Notes: generated from the sequence alone by a model not told the origin. 64,000 nucleotides of DNA from Roseinatronobacter domitianus (GCF_023336755.1 NZ_JALZWP010000004.1:124001-188000), one strand, 5' to 3'. Shown: positions 37,141 to 47,109, numbered from the stretch's first letter. Numbers and translations are program-made.

Positions 37141-37452
37141 ATGCCCGATCCAACTACTTGCACCAACATGGCGCAACTGCGCGTCCAGATTGACCAGATA
37201 GACCGCGAGCTTGTCGCGCTGCTTGCCCTGCGTGCCGCGCATATTGACCGGGCTATTGAATTGAAACCGGGCGAAGGATTGCCCGCGCGGATAGAGGATC
37301 GGGTTAGCGATGTTCTGGACAAGGTCGCGTCGGAAGCGAGCAAGCAGGGTCTGGACCCCGCGCTTGCACGCGCACTTTGGTCTGAATTGATTGATTGGTC
37401 CATCACCCGTGAGGAACGGGTTTTGGGAAGCACAGGAAAGAACACGACATGA
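37141..37452 (+). CDS. Chorismate mutase, AroQ-type
   Basis: A 103-residue all-helical protein with the AroQ pattern: AQLRVQIDQIDRELVALLAL with R-x2-I-D-x2-D, then LRAAHIDRAIELK, IEDRVSDVLDKVASEA and a C-terminal helix WSELIDWSITREE. It would turn chorismate into prephenate, or be a PchB-like relative. It lies between fhs and folD, and its stop overlaps the next ATG (ATGA). aroA is about 3 kb away in another transcript. Confidence 0.82.
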   Translation: MPDPTTCTNMAQLRVQIDQIDRELVALLALRAAHIDRAIELKPGEGLPARIEDRVSDVLDKVASEASKQGLDPALARALWSELIDWSITREERVLGSTGKNTT

Positions 37453-38324
37453 CGGCCACATTGATTGACGGCAAATCCATCGCACAGGCCATGCGCGACG
37501 AGGTTGCGCGCGATGTGGCAGAGCTGGACCGGACCGGATGGGCGCCGAAACTTGTGTCGATCACGGTGGGGGATGGTGCGGCATCTGCGCTCTATGTTCG
37601 CAACCAGCAAAAACAGGCCGAAGCCACCGGCGTGGAATTCGAACAACGCACCTACCCGGCGGAGATTTCGCTTGAGCAACTGACCGGCGTTTTGACTGGC
37701 CTGAACAGCGACCCGCGCGTGCATGGCATTATCATTCAGCGCCCGCTGCCCGCCCATATCCCGGTCAAGGCGCTGCAAAAGGCCGTCCATCCGTTCAAGG
37801 ATGTGGAAGGCATGCACCCGGCCTCTATCGGGAATATCGTCTATAACGATCTGGCACTTGGCCCCTGCACCGCGGTCGCAGCGGTCGAGATGCTGAAAAC
37901 CCTTCCCTTGCAGGTCGAAGGGTTGGACGTGGTGGTGATCGGGCATTCCGAGATCGTGGGCAAACCCATTGCCTTTCTTATGATGGGTCTGGGCGCAACC
38001 GTCACGGTTTGCCACCACATGACACGGCAAGTGGCGGTCCATTCGCGCCGCGCCGATGCGGTTTTCGTGGCCGTGGGCCGTCCCGGACTTGTGACCGGAG
38101 AAATGCTGAAACCCGGCGCGGCGCTGATTGATATCGGAATCAATCGGGTTGATGGCCGCACCGTGGGTGATGCTGATTTCGACAGTTGCGCCGAAGTCGC
38201 GGGCTGGATCACGCCTGTCCCCGGCGGTGTCGGCCCTGTAACCGTCGCCACCCTGCTGAAGAACGCCGTTCTGGCAGCCCGCATGCAAAGAGATCATTAC
38301 GCGGCAAATTACGCCGCCAGTTAA
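37449..38324 (+). CDS. FolD-like protein with altered catalytic residues
   Basis: A 291-residue member of the methylene-THF dehydrogenase/cyclohydrolase family with a typical Rossmann half ([19 protein letters not shown]) and [20 protein letters not shown]. The first half deviates. The catalytic Y-x3-K appears as YVRNQ (Y49, Q53), the Asp of KDVDG is Glu (KDVEG, E120), and the Gln of the substrate motif is kept (IIQRPLP, Q97). Loss of this lysine removes cyclohydrolase activity in studied FolD enzymes, so this protein may be a dehydrogenase only or have another substrate. A canonical folD follows 16 bases downstream. Confidence 0.85.
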   Translation: MTATLIDGKSIAQAMRDEVARDVAELDRTGWAPKLVSITVGDGAASALYVRNQQKQAEATGVEFEQRTYPAEISLEQLTGVLTGLNSDPRVHGIIIQRPLPAHIPVKALQKAVHPFKDVEGMHPASIGNIVYNDLALGPCTAVAAVEMLKTLPLQVEGLDVVVIGHSEIVGKPIAFLMMGLGATVTVCHHMTRQVAVHSRRADAVFVAVGRPGLVTGEMLKPGAALIDIGINRVDGRTVGDADFDSCAEVAGWITPVPGGVGPVTVATLLKNAVLAARMQRDHYAANYAAS

Positions 38325-38340
38325 GAGCGAGGAGAGCACG

Positions 38341-39234
38341 ATGCCTGCCACCCTGATTGACGGAAAAGCCTTTGCCGCACGCGTGCGGGCGAAGGTCGCG
38401 GATCATGTCACACGGCTGCGCGAAGAACATGGGCTGGTGCCGGGTCTGGCCGTCGTCCTTGTGGGTGAAGACCCAGCCAGCCAGGTCTATGTCCGGTCCA
38501 AAGGGAAGCAGACGGCCGAGGCCGGAATGGCATCTTTTGAACATAAGCTGGATGTAAAGACATCCGAGAGTGATCTGCTGGCGCTGATCGCGAAGCTGAA
38601 TGCCGATCCCGAAGTTCATGGAATTTTGGTGCAGTTACCGCTGCCTGCTCATCTGGATTCGGACCTTGTCATCAACAGCATCGACCCGGCCAAGGATGTG
38701 GATGGCTTTCACATTTCCAATGTTGGGCTATTGGGCACCGGCCAAAAGAGCATGGTGCCTTGCACGCCCCTTGGCTGTCTGATGATGCTGCGCGACCATC
38801 ACGGCAGCCTGTCAGGGATGAATGCGGTGGTTGTGGGCCGGTCAAACATTGTCGGCAAGCCCATGGCGCAGCTTTTGCTGGGTGACAGCTGCACCGTGAC
38901 GATTGCCCATTCGCGTACGCGCAATCTGGCAGAAGTATGCCGTGGCGCGGATATTCTGGTCGCCGCCGTCGGCCGACCAGAGATGATCCCCGGCGATTGG
39001 GTGAAACCCGGCGCGACAGTGATCGATGTCGGCATCAACCGCGTGGAGGGTGCCGAAGGCAAGACACGTCTGGTCGGCGATGTGGATTTCGCAAGCTGCG
39101 CCGAAGTGGCGGGCGCGATCACACCTGTCCCCGGTGGTGTTGGCCCGATGACAATTGCCTGCTTGCTGGCCAATACCGTCACCGCCTGCTGCCGGGCGAA
39201 CGGTTTGACCGAACCCGAGGGACTGACGGCCTGA
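38341..39234 (+). CDS. folD: Bifunctional methylene-THF dehydrogenase / methenyl-THF cyclohydrolase
   Basis: A 297-residue canonical FolD preceded by AGGAG. It has the catalytic YVRSK (Y50, K54), [46 protein letters not shown] and [20 protein letters not shown]. With Fhs it interconverts 10-formyl-, methenyl- and methylene-THF. It follows the altered paralogue directly, suggesting duplication and divergence within the operon. Confidence 0.96.
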   Translation: MPATLIDGKAFAARVRAKVADHVTRLREEHGLVPGLAVVLVGEDPASQVYVRSKGKQTAEAGMASFEHKLDVKTSESDLLALIAKLNADPEVHGILVQLPLPAHLDSDLVINSIDPAKDVDGFHISNVGLLGTGQKSMVPCTPLGCLMMLRDHHGSLSGMNAVVVGRSNIVGKPMAQLLLGDSCTVTIAHSRTRNLAEVCRGADILVAAVGRPEMIPGDWVKPGATVIDVGINRVEGAEGKTRLVGDVDFASCAEVAGAITPVPGGVGPMTIACLLANTVTACCRANGLTEPEGLTA

Positions 39235-39237
39235 ACG

Positions 39238-39951
39238 CTATTTCAGCTTTGAAAACAAGACCCGGCCCATCAGCCGGGTCAGGGTTTGCGGGGCCAACCG
39301 CCCCAGAACAGCCGCCAGCTTCGGCCCGGCACCGGGAATGATGGTAAAGCTGCGGGCGTTCAAAATTGCCTGTGCCGCGCGGTCAGGCGCAAGACGCCCC
39401 TTGGTGCTGGCCCCGTCGGGCGCGTATCGCGTGGCATGGGGCGTGTCCATCGGGCCGGGACACGCTAGTTGCACCGTGATCCCACGTTTGCGCATCGGCC
39501 TGCGCAAACTGCGCGCGAATCCTGCCAGCCCATCCTTGCTGGCGGCATAACTGGCGGCCCCCGGATACCCTGTAAAACAAGAGAGCGAGGCGATGCAAAT
39601 CAGCCGCCCGCCGGCGCGCAACAGGTGTCCACTCTCTAACAGATGCACAAGCCGGATCGGCCCGGCAAGGTTGACCGCCGTCACGTTCTGATGCTGGGCC
39701 AAGGGGATTGTTTCAAATCGGCCAGTCGCGCTGATGCCCGCCGACAGGATCACCAGATCGAACGGACCCTGCGTGGCCAGCCAGTCCGCAAGCGCGGCCC
39801 ATGCGGCAGGATCGGTGTTGCCAAGGTCATGCGCCCAACTGCGCTCGGCCGGGTCCAGGTCTATGGCACAGACCTCATCGCCGCGCGCGCGACAGGCCGC
39901 GACCAATGCTGCCCCCAGCCCGCTGGCCCCTCCGGTGACAAGAACCTTCAT
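39238..39951 (-). CDS. Short-chain dehydrogenase/reductase
   Basis: A 237-residue classical SDR with the coenzyme motif LVTGGASGLGAALVAACRAR, LSAGIS in place of NNAG, and the catalytic YAASK (with Ser upstream in CIASLSCFTGYPG). The acidic residue after the second strand (CAIDLD) hints at NAD preference. The substrate is unknown. Its ATG overlaps the stop of the SDR gene upstream, so the two are co-translated. It converges on folD with three bases between the stops. Confidence 0.85.
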   Translation of the reverse strand: MKVLVTGGASGLGAALVAACRARGDEVCAIDLDPAERSWAHDLGNTDPAAWAALADWLATQGPFDLVILSAGISATGRFETIPLAQHQNVTAVNLAGPIRLVHLLESGHLLRAGGRLICIASLSCFTGYPGAASYAASKDGLAGFARSLRRPMRKRGITVQLACPGPMDTPHATRYAPDGASTKGRLAPDRAAQAILNARSFTIIPGAGPKLAAVLGRLAPQTLTRLMGRVLFSKLK

Positions 39952-40634
39952 GCCGCTCCCTTAAGCACGCGATGCAAGCCCACGCGCAAGAAAGACACGG
40001 TCTGCCTGTCTGCCCCGCTTTCTGCATTTAGCGCGGCCAACAACGCGGCGGCGGTTTGGCGCGGCGGCAAGAACACACGGTCAGCGAAATCGGGGGTGCG
40101 ACCGGCGCGGGTTGCCATGCCGGTTGCCACAGGGCCGGGGTGCAGCACACGCAGTTTGACCGTTCCGCGCCATTCTTCGGCCAAGGCCCGCCCAAACCCG
40201 TCCAGTGCGGATTTGCTTGCTGCATAGACCGGCATTCCGGCAGCGCCCTTATGCGCCACAGAACCGATCAGGCCCAATCGCCCCCCGGACAAGACCGGGC
40301 ACAGCCGATGCGCCAGTGCTATATTGGCATCGAGGTTGATGGCCAGAACACGGGCGATGGCGTCAGGGGTTTCCTGCGCCAAGGGGCGAAAGAACCCCGC
40401 ACCCGCATTCAGCACCACCGCGCGAAGCGGCCCCTGCCCCATGGCCCAGTCGGCCAATTTCGTGACCGCCATAGGATCAGCCAAGTCGCAGGCGTGATAG
40501 GGGATATTTGGAAAATCATCCGGTAGATCACCCGGTCCACGTCGGCCAGAGGCGCAAACAGGCACCCCGCGCGCGGCCAGAAGGCGCACCATTTCCAACC
40601 CCAGCCCAGAGGACGCCCCGGTTATGAACCACAT
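39948..40634 (-). CDS. Short-chain dehydrogenase/reductase
   Basis: A 228-residue SDR from the ATG at 40634 (MWFITGASSGLGLEMVRLLA); the frame is open to 40691 but begins oddly there. It shows VVLNAGAGFFRPL, the catalytic region LIGSVAHKGAAGMPVYAASK and a short C-terminus. An Arg in CASGRRGP after the second strand suggests NADP. It pairs with the following SDR gene through an ATGA overlap; the substrate is not evident. Confidence 0.82.
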   Translation of the reverse strand: MWFITGASSGLGLEMVRLLAARGVPVCASGRRGPGDLPDDFPNIPYHACDLADPMAVTKLADWAMGQGPLRAVVLNAGAGFFRPLAQETPDAIARVLAINLDANIALAHRLCPVLSGGRLGLIGSVAHKGAAGMPVYAASKSALDGFGRALAEEWRGTVKLRVLHPGPVATGMATRAGRTPDFADRVFLPPRQTAAALLAALNAESGADRQTVSFLRVGLHRVLKGAA

Positions 40635-40714
40635 TCCAACTGCCCCCGCATAATCATCCGATTGGCTATGCGCAAAGGCCCGCGCCGGCAAGGGCGGGCC
40701 GGTTCACAGGCGCG

Positions 40715-42613
40715 TCACGGAAGCAGCTTGGCAACGATCATATCCGCCGCGTCCTCGGCGCTCATCTGCGTTGTGTCAATGCGGATTTGCGGCGATTCGG
40801 GCGGCTCATAGGGCGAATCGATGCCGGTGAAGTTCTTCAACTGACCCGCGCGGGCCTTCGCATAAAGCCCCTTCACATCGCGTTTCTCGGCCTCTTCCAG
40901 CGGTGTATCGATGAAGATTTCGACAAACTCACCCGGCTGCATCATCCCACGCACCATGTCGCGTTCCGACCGGAAGGGAGAGATAAAGGCTGTAATCACG
41001 ATCAGCCCCGCATCGGTCATCAGGCGCGCGACTTCGCCCACGCGGCGGATATTTTCCACGCGATCGGCATCGGTAAAGCCCAGATCCTTGTTGAGCCCGT
41101 GGCGCACATTGTCACCATCCAGAAGGTAAGTGTGCCGGTTCATCCGCGCCAGTTTCTTTTCCACAAGGTTGGCGATGGTGGATTTGCCAGAGCCAGAGAG
41201 GCCCGTCATCCAGAGCACCATCGGGGTCTGGTTCTTCATACCCGCATGATGCTCGCGGCTGATGTCGGTCGCCTGCCGGTGAATGTTCTGCGCCCGCCGC
41301 AACGAGAAATGGATAAGCCCCGCCGCCACCGTGCGATTCGTCATCTTGTCGATCAGGATGAACCCGCCCAGATCACGGCTATCAGAATAGGACGCAAAGG
41401 GAATGTCGCGGTCTACGGTAATATTGGCCACACCGATGGCGTTCAGGTCCAGCGCCTTGGCGGCCAGATGTTCCATCGTGTTGACATTGACCTGATATTT
41501 CGGCTGCGCGACGGTGGCGCCCACGGTCTGCGGCCCCAGTTTCAGCCAATAGGCACGACCGGGGGTCAGTTCGACCTCGTCCATCCAGATAACGGTTGCT
41601 TCGAACTGATCGGCCACTTCCACAGGGTTTTGCGCCGCGCACAGAATTTGCCCGCGCGAGCAGTCGATCTCATCGGCAAGGCAGAGCGTGACCGCCTGCC
41701 CGGCAACAGCTTGCGGAAGGTCGCCATCCATCGTCACGATCCGTGAGATGGTCGATGTCTTGCCCGAGGGCAGCACGCGCACGCTATCGCCCACGGCAAC
41801 CGCACCGGTGGCGATGGTGCCGGCAAAACCACGAAAATCAAGGTTCGGGCGGTTCACCCATTGCACCGCCATGCGGAAGGGTTTGTCCTGCTCGACCGAT
41901 TGGTTCAGCTCGACCGTTTCCAAGTGCTCCAGCAGCACCGGCCCATCATGCCATGGCGTGTTGTCGCTACGACTTGTGATGTTGTCGCCCGCAAGGCCTG
42001 AAAGCGGGATTGCGGTAAACTCGGTAATCCCGATGCTTTCGGCAAAGGCACGGTAATCGGCGACGATTTCCTCATATTTCGCGCGATCATAGCCGATCAG
42101 GTCCATCTTGTTCACGGCCAGCACGATGTTGCGAATGCCGATCAGATGCGCAAGGTAGCTGTGCCGCCGGGTCTGGGTCAGCACGCCTTTGCGCGCGTCG
42201 ATAAGGATGACGGCCAGATCAGCGGTGGACGCGCCCGTGACCATGTTGCGGGTATATTGTTCATGCCCCGGCGTATCGGCCACGATGAATTTGCGCTTGT
42301 CGGTGGCAAAGAAGCGGTAAGCCACGTCAATGGTGATGCCTTGCTCGCGTTCGGCGGCCAGACCATCGACCAGCAGCGCAAAGTCAATGCCTTCGCCTTG
42401 GGTGCCGACACGCTTGGAATCCGCTTCCAAGGTCGCAAGCTGGTCCTCGAAGATCATCTTGCTGTCATACAGCAAACGGCCAATCAGGGTTGATTTACCA
42501 TCATCCACCGACCCGCAGGTGATGAACCGCAGCATGGTTTTGTGCTGGTGAATTTCCAGATATTTATCAATATCTTCCGCAATCAGGGCATCGGTTTTGT
42601 AAATCTCGGACAT
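40715..42613 (-). CDS. cysNC: Fused sulfate adenylyltransferase large subunit / adenylylsulfate kinase (CysNC)
   Basis: A 632-residue fusion. The N-terminal EF-Tu-like GTPase (about 25-450) has [37 protein letters not shown] and [12 protein letters not shown]. The C-terminal APS kinase (about 455-632) has [20 protein letters not shown] and [15 protein letters not shown]. With CysD it activates sulfate to APS, then PAPS. Its start overlaps the cysD stop (TGATG), keeping subunits stoichiometric. Confidence 0.97.
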   Translation of the reverse strand: MSEIYKTDALIAEDIDKYLEIHQHKTMLRFITCGSVDDGKSTLIGRLLYDSKMIFEDQLATLEADSKRVGTQGEGIDFALLVDGLAAEREQGITIDVAYRFFATDKRKFIVADTPGHEQYTRNMVTGASTADLAVILIDARKGVLTQTRRHSYLAHLIGIRNIVLAVNKMDLIGYDRAKYEEIVADYRAFAESIGITEFTAIPLSGLAGDNITSRSDNTPWHDGPVLLEHLETVELNQSVEQDKPFRMAVQWVNRPNLDFRGFAGTIATGAVAVGDSVRVLPSGKTSTISRIVTMDGDLPQAVAGQAVTLCLADEIDCSRGQILCAAQNPVEVADQFEATVIWMDEVELTPGRAYWLKLGPQTVGATVAQPKYQVNVNTMEHLAAKALDLNAIGVANITVDRDIPFASYSDSRDLGGFILIDKMTNRTVAAGLIHFSLRRAQNIHRQATDISREHHAGMKNQTPMVLWMTGLSGSGKSTIANLVEKKLARMNRHTYLLDGDNVRHGLNKDLGFTDADRVENIRRVGEVARLMTDAGLIVITAFISPFRSERDMVRGMMQPGEFVEIFIDTPLEEAEKRDVKGLYAKARAGQLKNFTGIDSPYEPPESPQIRIDTTQMSAEDAADMIVAKLLP

Positions 42614-43515
42614 CAGAAATACCCTTCCTGCTTCTTCTTCTCCATGGACGCGGCTTGGTCGTGGTCAATTGCGCGGCCCTGGCGCTCGGATGTGGTGGTC
42701 AGAAGCATTTCCTGAATGATCTGCGGCAAGGTCGTTGCCGTCGATTCCACCGCACCGGTCAGCGGGTAGCAGCCCAGCGTGCGGAACCGGACAGAGCGCA
42801 TGACGGGTTCTTCACCGTTCAGCGGGAAACGGTCGTCATCGACCATCAGCAGCATCCCGTCGCGGATGACCGTGGGGCGTTCAGCGGCGTAATAGAGCGG
42901 CACAATGTCAATATTTTCCAGGTGGATATACTGCCAGATATCCAGCTCGGTCCAGTTGGACAACGGAAACACACGCATGGATTCGCCCTTGGCCTTGCGC
43001 GCGTTAAAGGTGCGCCACAGCTCCGGGCGCTGGCTTTTAGGATCCCAACGATGCGCCGCGGTGCGGAAGCTGAAAATGCGTTCCTTGGCGCGGCTCTTTT
43101 CTTCGTCGCGGCGCGCGCCACCGAAGGCCGCGTCAAACCCGTGCAGGTCCAGCGCCTGTTTCAGCCCTTCGGTCTTCCACATATCGGTATGCAATCCGCC
43201 ATGGTCGAACGGGTTGATGCCCTGTCGCAGCGCATCGGGGTTCTGGTGAACAATCAGCTGCATTCCGGCCTTGCGCGCGGCGGCTTCGCGCATGGCATAC
43301 ATGGCCTTGAATTTCCACGTTGTATCGACATGCAACAGCGGGAACGGCGGTGGAGATGGGTAGAACGCCTTTTTCGCCACATGCAGCATGCAAGCGCTGT
43401 CCTTACCAACGCTATACAGCATGACCGGGTTTTCCGCCTCTGCGACGACCTCGCGCATGATGTGGATGGCTTCGGCTTCCAGTCGCTGCAAATGGGTCAG
43501 GTTGGTCTGTGTCAT
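42613..43515 (-). CDS. cysD: Sulfate adenylyltransferase small subunit
   Basis: A 300-residue CysD with the PP-loop region [40 protein letters not shown] and [19 protein letters not shown]. It forms ATP sulfurylase with the GTPase half of CysNC. First gene of cysD-cysNC, divergent from an HTH regulator across 81 bases. Confidence 0.96.
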   Translation of the reverse strand: MTQTNLTHLQRLEAEAIHIMREVVAEAENPVMLYSVGKDSACMLHVAKKAFYPSPPPFPLLHVDTTWKFKAMYAMREAAARKAGMQLIVHQNPDALRQGINPFDHGGLHTDMWKTEGLKQALDLHGFDAAFGGARRDEEKSRAKERIFSFRTAAHRWDPKSQRPELWRTFNARKAKGESMRVFPLSNWTELDIWQYIHLENIDIVPLYYAAERPTVIRDGMLLMVDDDRFPLNGEEPVMRSVRFRTLGCYPLTGAVESTATTLPQIIQEMLLTTTSERQGRAIDHDQAASMEKKKQEGYF

Positions 43516-43569
43516 ATCCGCTCCGCAATTTTGCTGGGAATGCTGTAACTTGCCGCAAGATTGACCACA

Positions 43570-43584
43570 CCCCCCAAATGGGGG
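43570..43584. promoter_or_regulatory. C-run/G-run dyad in the cysD-regulator spacer
   Basis: CCCCCC-AAAT-GGGGG lies 12 bases before the ATG of the HTH regulator and 54 bases before the cysD start on the other strand. The symmetrical arms in a short divergent spacer suggest an operator, possibly for the adjacent regulator. There is no direct evidence. Confidence 0.4.
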
Positions 43585-43596
43585 TAATATGCCAAG

Positions 43597-44451
43597 ATGA
43601 TCGCGCGTGATGATGCTGACTTACTGCTGGCCTTGGGGGACGTCGCGGGCGGTCGGATCGCCCGGGGAGCGGTGTTGCAGGTATTGGCCACACAAATGCA
43701 GGCAAGCCACGCGACGCTCTATGCGCAAGACGACGTCTGGGGCGAAGCACCACCGCCCCGCCCCGCCTGCTTCGACAGCTTGCGCGCCGATCGCGTCTAT
43801 TCTGCCGAGGAACTGGTCGATCGCGCCGGGCCGTTCGACCCCGATTTCGGTTCAGGCGACCACCGTGTGATCGCAGCCAAAGGGCCACCACTTTGGCTTT
43901 GGATACACAAAACACGCGGCAGTTTTCGCGCCGCAGATAGCGCAAGGCTCTCCGGTCTGATGCCGCATATCGCGCAAAGCCATGTTTTGGGGCAAGAGCG
44001 CGCCGGGTTGGCGCAAGCATTGGGTCAGGCACAGGCGATGCTGTGGCACGCGGGGCTGGGACGAACCGGGCCGAACGGGCCGGACGCAACCGCCGCGCGG
44101 CTGTTGGCAGAGGCTGGTATTTCCGCACCCGATGTCGCGCCCGGCGCGTTGCACGCCCTCCCCGACGGAATCACGGCCTATGGGCTGTCAGATGATGACA
44201 TTCTGCTGCGCGCGGCGCGCGATCTGCCCGCCCCCGCACGGCTTGCGCAAGCGCTTGGCCTGACCCTGTCGGAAGCGCGGCTTGCCCGTGCGCTGGGACA
44301 AGGACAAAGCCTGCCACACGCCAGCGCCGCGTTGGGCCTGACCCGAGAGACCGGGCGCAGCTATGCCAAGCAGATTTACGCAAAAACCGGGGTATCTGGT
44401 CAAAGCGGGCTGGTGCGGCTGCTTTGGTGCAGCGCGCTGGCCTTTGGGTAG
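43597..44451 (+). CDS. HTH transcriptional regulator, LuxR-like C-terminus
   Basis: A 284-residue protein. The last ~60 residues resemble a LuxR-type helix-turn-helix: [20 protein letters not shown], then [20 protein letters not shown] and [15 protein letters not shown]. The N-terminal ~150 residues look like a degenerate sensor domain ([40 protein letters not shown]) as in PAS/GAF-linked LuxR solo regulators. It is transcribed away from cysD-cysNC and may control sulfate activation; that link is inferred from position only. Confidence 0.72.
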   Translation: MIARDDADLLLALGDVAGGRIARGAVLQVLATQMQASHATLYAQDDVWGEAPPPRPACFDSLRADRVYSAEELVDRAGPFDPDFGSGDHRVIAAKGPPLWLWIHKTRGSFRAADSARLSGLMPHIAQSHVLGQERAGLAQALGQAQAMLWHAGLGRTGPNGPDATAARLLAEAGISAPDVAPGALHALPDGITAYGLSDDDILLRAARDLPAPARLAQALGLTLSEARLARALGQGQSLPHASAALGLTRETGRSYAKQIYAKTGVSGQSGLVRLLWCSALAFG

Positions 44452-44510
44452 CGCGCCAGATCGCAGATCACGCGGCCCGCAATGCCGCGAGTGCCCCGAG
44501 CCACGCAGGA

Positions 44511-44903
44511 TCATACCCCAACTTCCGGCCCCGGACAGATCAGCGGGCGCGGGCTTTGCTGCACCTCATAAAGCTCGGTTCCCCCCTCCCCCATGAAGCG
44601 GGCATTCAGGCCGTTATCCTCTTGCCAGAATATCCAGCAATGCTCTTCCGAAGGGCGGTCATCATAGACAAAACAAATCTGCTCGCCTCTCGGAAACCAG
44701 CTTCCCTCGCGGCATTCTTCCTGCATGAAAGCCCATGTGGTGCGGCGGCCTTCGCGGAATTCTTCCACCCCATAGGCCTGCCCCTCAAAGCCAAAGGTCA
44801 GGGTGCGGCCGGTGACATAGGCCTCGAACTCGGCTGCGGTCATGGGGGTTTGCGCCTGCACAGGCAGCGACAGCACCATAAGCGCAATCAAAAGACGGAT
44901 CAT
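44511..44903 (-). CDS. Small secreted protein of unknown function
   Basis: A 130-residue protein with a signal peptide (about 1-18, ending PVQAQ). The mature part has aromatic-rich strands (AYGVEEFREGRRTTWAFMQE) and four cysteines (ECREGSW, QICFVYD, EHCWIFW, LICPGPE), which may form two disulfides. No named family is recognised. It overlaps the preceding AlkB-like gene by ATGA, so the two are probably expressed together. Confidence 0.72.
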   Translation of the reverse strand: MIRLLIALMVLSLPVQAQTPMTAAEFEAYVTGRTLTFGFEGQAYGVEEFREGRRTTWAFMQEECREGSWFPRGEQICFVYDDRPSEEHCWIFWQEDNGLNARFMGEGGTELYEVQQSPRPLICPGPEVGV

Positions 44904-45934
44904 ACACCCTCCATCCGGGCCAGAACCCTGTCGACCCGCTTATCCATCAGTTTGAACCACAAGGGCGGCACAAGCGCAATGACCCCCATGGCGGGCAGCG
45001 AATAGGGCAACACCGGCATCTCGTCGGGCAAGCGCAACGCCGGGTAAACCCGGCCCGGATTGCCGTGGTGGTCGGAATGGCGCGAGGCATTGACCATCAT
45101 ATGCGACGAAAACCAATGCGGGCTGTTCCAGCTATGGTGGATGGTTTGCGGCGCATAAGACCCATCTGCCCGCTTGCGACGCGCCAGACCGTAATGTTGC
45201 AGGTAATCCACCATCGCCAGTTGCGATTGCGCGTAAAAGCACAGGCCCAGATAGGCCAGCACGCCAGCCAGCCCAAAGATCAGGTAGGCCGCGATCAGGA
45301 AAACCAGCGCGCCGCCGACATACTCGATATAGGGGTTCATCCGCCCCGTGCGCGCGGCACGTTCGCGTTCCACAGCAAAGCCATGGGTAAAGCTACGCAC
45401 CCAGCCGCGCGGGAAATAGCTGTAAAAACTGCGGCCCTTGGGGGGGAAGTTCGGGTCCAGCGGTGTCGCCACATGGGCATGATGCAACAGTCGGTGCGCC
45501 GTGGTGTGGTGCCCGTAAAGCATCGATATATAGACCCATTTTCCAAGGCCAAACAGGCCCGCGCTGCTGCGATGGATCAGCTCATGCGCGTTGGAATTAC
45601 TCACCTGACCGAAAAACAGCCCAAAGCCGAAAAAGGCCAGAACGCGCTCCAGCGTGGTCAGGTCGGTCACGCCCGCAACTGCCGCCACGCCCAACGGGAT
45701 GAACGCCAAATGCGCAACGGCCAGCACGACCGACAGACGGTTTGCTGCGCGCTCAATGCTGTCCTCCGCGCCCTCGCGGCTGGCCATGCCCAAGGCCTCG
45801 TCCAACCCGAACGCAAAAAAAGAGGTGTAAAGCGCCGCCGCCCAAAGCCACAGCCCACCCTCGAACGTGCCGACCGTCAGCAGCAGAACCGGCGGAAGGC
45901 TGGCGAGGGCAAAGGGCAGGACCGGGTGTTTCAT
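44900..45934 (-). CDS. AlkB-type alkane 1-monooxygenase / membrane diiron hydroxylase (paralogue 2)
   Basis: A 344-residue membrane enzyme from the ATG at 45934 (MKHPVLPFALASLPPVLLL). Histidine boxes are HELIHRSSAG, HRLLHHAHVATPLDPNFPPK and ASRHSDHHGNPGR, plus LQHYGLARRKRADGSYAP and a HHSWNSPHWFSSH segment. These define the AlkB family of diiron hydroxylases. It has a second homologue at 21424-22563 that differs in the LQHYG versus EHYGL box. Substrate unknown; electron partners are not in the window. Confidence 0.88.
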   Translation of the reverse strand: MKHPVLPFALASLPPVLLLTVGTFEGGLWLWAAALYTSFFAFGLDEALGMASREGAEDSIERAANRLSVVLAVAHLAFIPLGVAAVAGVTDLTTLERVLAFFGFGLFFGQVSNSNAHELIHRSSAGLFGLGKWVYISMLYGHHTTAHRLLHHAHVATPLDPNFPPKGRSFYSYFPRGWVRSFTHGFAVERERAARTGRMNPYIEYVGGALVFLIAAYLIFGLAGVLAYLGLCFYAQSQLAMVDYLQHYGLARRKRADGSYAPQTIHHSWNSPHWFSSHMMVNASRHSDHHGNPGRVYPALRLPDEMPVLPYSLPAMGVIALVPPLWFKLMDKRVDRVLARMEGV

Positions 45935-46074
45935 GGCGCGACAACCTAATAAGTTGCACTCAAGATAGCACGGTTGCGCCTGACTGCCATGCGACCTGTT
46001 GCAATGCCCCGGCATCTTTCCCTTCGGCGCGCAATACGTTAGCTCTGTCTGGGAACAATCAGGGCGCGGATCGC

Positions 46075-47076
46075 ATGTCGTTTTTCAAGAAGCTCAAGGA
46101 TCGTATGTTCAAATCTTCCTCCAAGCTGGAGGAAGGGCTGGATGCGCTGGTCGAGGACAGCACCGCAGAGGAAAGCCGCAAGCCGGAACCGGGCCTTCTG
46201 GGCCGGGTCATGGGCAGCGCCCCGCGGCGCGTGTTGGATGATGACATGCTGGAGCAGTTGGAAGACCTGCTTATTTCTGCCGATATGGGGGTCGAAACCG
46301 CTGGCCGCGTCACTGCCAATCTGGCCGAAGGACGGTTCGGGCGCAAGATGTCGGTGCCAGAGATTAAATCGGCACTGGCCGAAGAAATCGCCCGCATCAT
46401 GGAGCCGGTCGCCAAACCGCTGCCGCTCTACTCTGCGCGCCCGCAAGTTGTGCTGGTGGTGGGCGTGAATGGCGCGGGCAAGACCACGACCATCGGCAAG
46501 CTGGCAAGTCAGTTCCGAACGGCTGGAAAATCGGTGATGATTGCGGCAGGTGACACCTTCCGCGCCGCCGCCGTAGAGCAATTGCAGGTCTGGGGAGAGC
46601 GCGCGGGCGTGCCGGTGATGACCGCGCCCGAAGGGTCAGACCCTGCCAGCCTTGCGCATGACGCGCTGAACCGCGCACGGGCAGAAGGTATTGACCTGCT
46701 GATGATCGACACTGCCGGGCGTTTGCAAAACCGCGCCGACCTGATGGAAGAGCTGGCAAAAATATTGCGTGTGCTGCGCAAGGTGGAACCCGACGCCCCC
46801 CATAACACGCTTTTGGTGCTGGATGCGACGACAGGGCAAAACGCCCTGAACCAAGTCGAAATTTTCCGCAAGCTGGCGGATGTGTCCGGGCTGGTCATGA
46901 CCAAGCTGGATGGCACGGCACGCGGCGGGGTTCTGGTGGCCTTGGCGGACCGTTTCGGCTTGCCGATCCACGCCATCGGCGTGGGCGAACAGATCGACGA
47001 TCTGCAAGCCTTCGACCCCGAAGAATTCGCCCAAGCTCTGGTCGGCGGCGAGTTGACAGCCATACCCGAGGACTGA
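46075..47076 (+). CDS. ftsY: Signal recognition particle receptor FtsY
   Basis: A 333-residue FtsY from the ATG at 46075. A short acidic N-terminus is followed by the NG domain: VVGVNGAGKTTTIGKLASQF (G1), GDTFRAAAVEQLQVW (G2), LLMIDTAGRLQNRADLMEEL (G3), VMTKLDGTARGGVL (G4) and PIHAIGVGEQIDDLQAFDP. It docks ribosome-SRP complexes at the inner membrane. It lies alone, divergent from the AlkB gene and convergent with surA. Confidence 0.96.
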   Translation: MSFFKKLKDRMFKSSSKLEEGLDALVEDSTAEESRKPEPGLLGRVMGSAPRRVLDDDMLEQLEDLLISADMGVETAGRVTANLAEGRFGRKMSVPEIKSALAEEIARIMEPVAKPLPLYSARPQVVLVVGVNGAGKTTTIGKLASQFRTAGKSVMIAAGDTFRAAAVEQLQVWGERAGVPVMTAPEGSDPASLAHDALNRARAEGIDLLMIDTAGRLQNRADLMEELAKILRVLRKVEPDAPHNTLLVLDATTGQNALNQVEIFRKLADVSGLVMTKLDGTARGGVLVALADRFGLPIHAIGVGEQIDDLQAFDPEEFAQALVGGELTAIPED

Positions 47077-47109
47077 CCGCGCTATCGCAGTTGGCGGCGT
47101 CGCGTCCGC

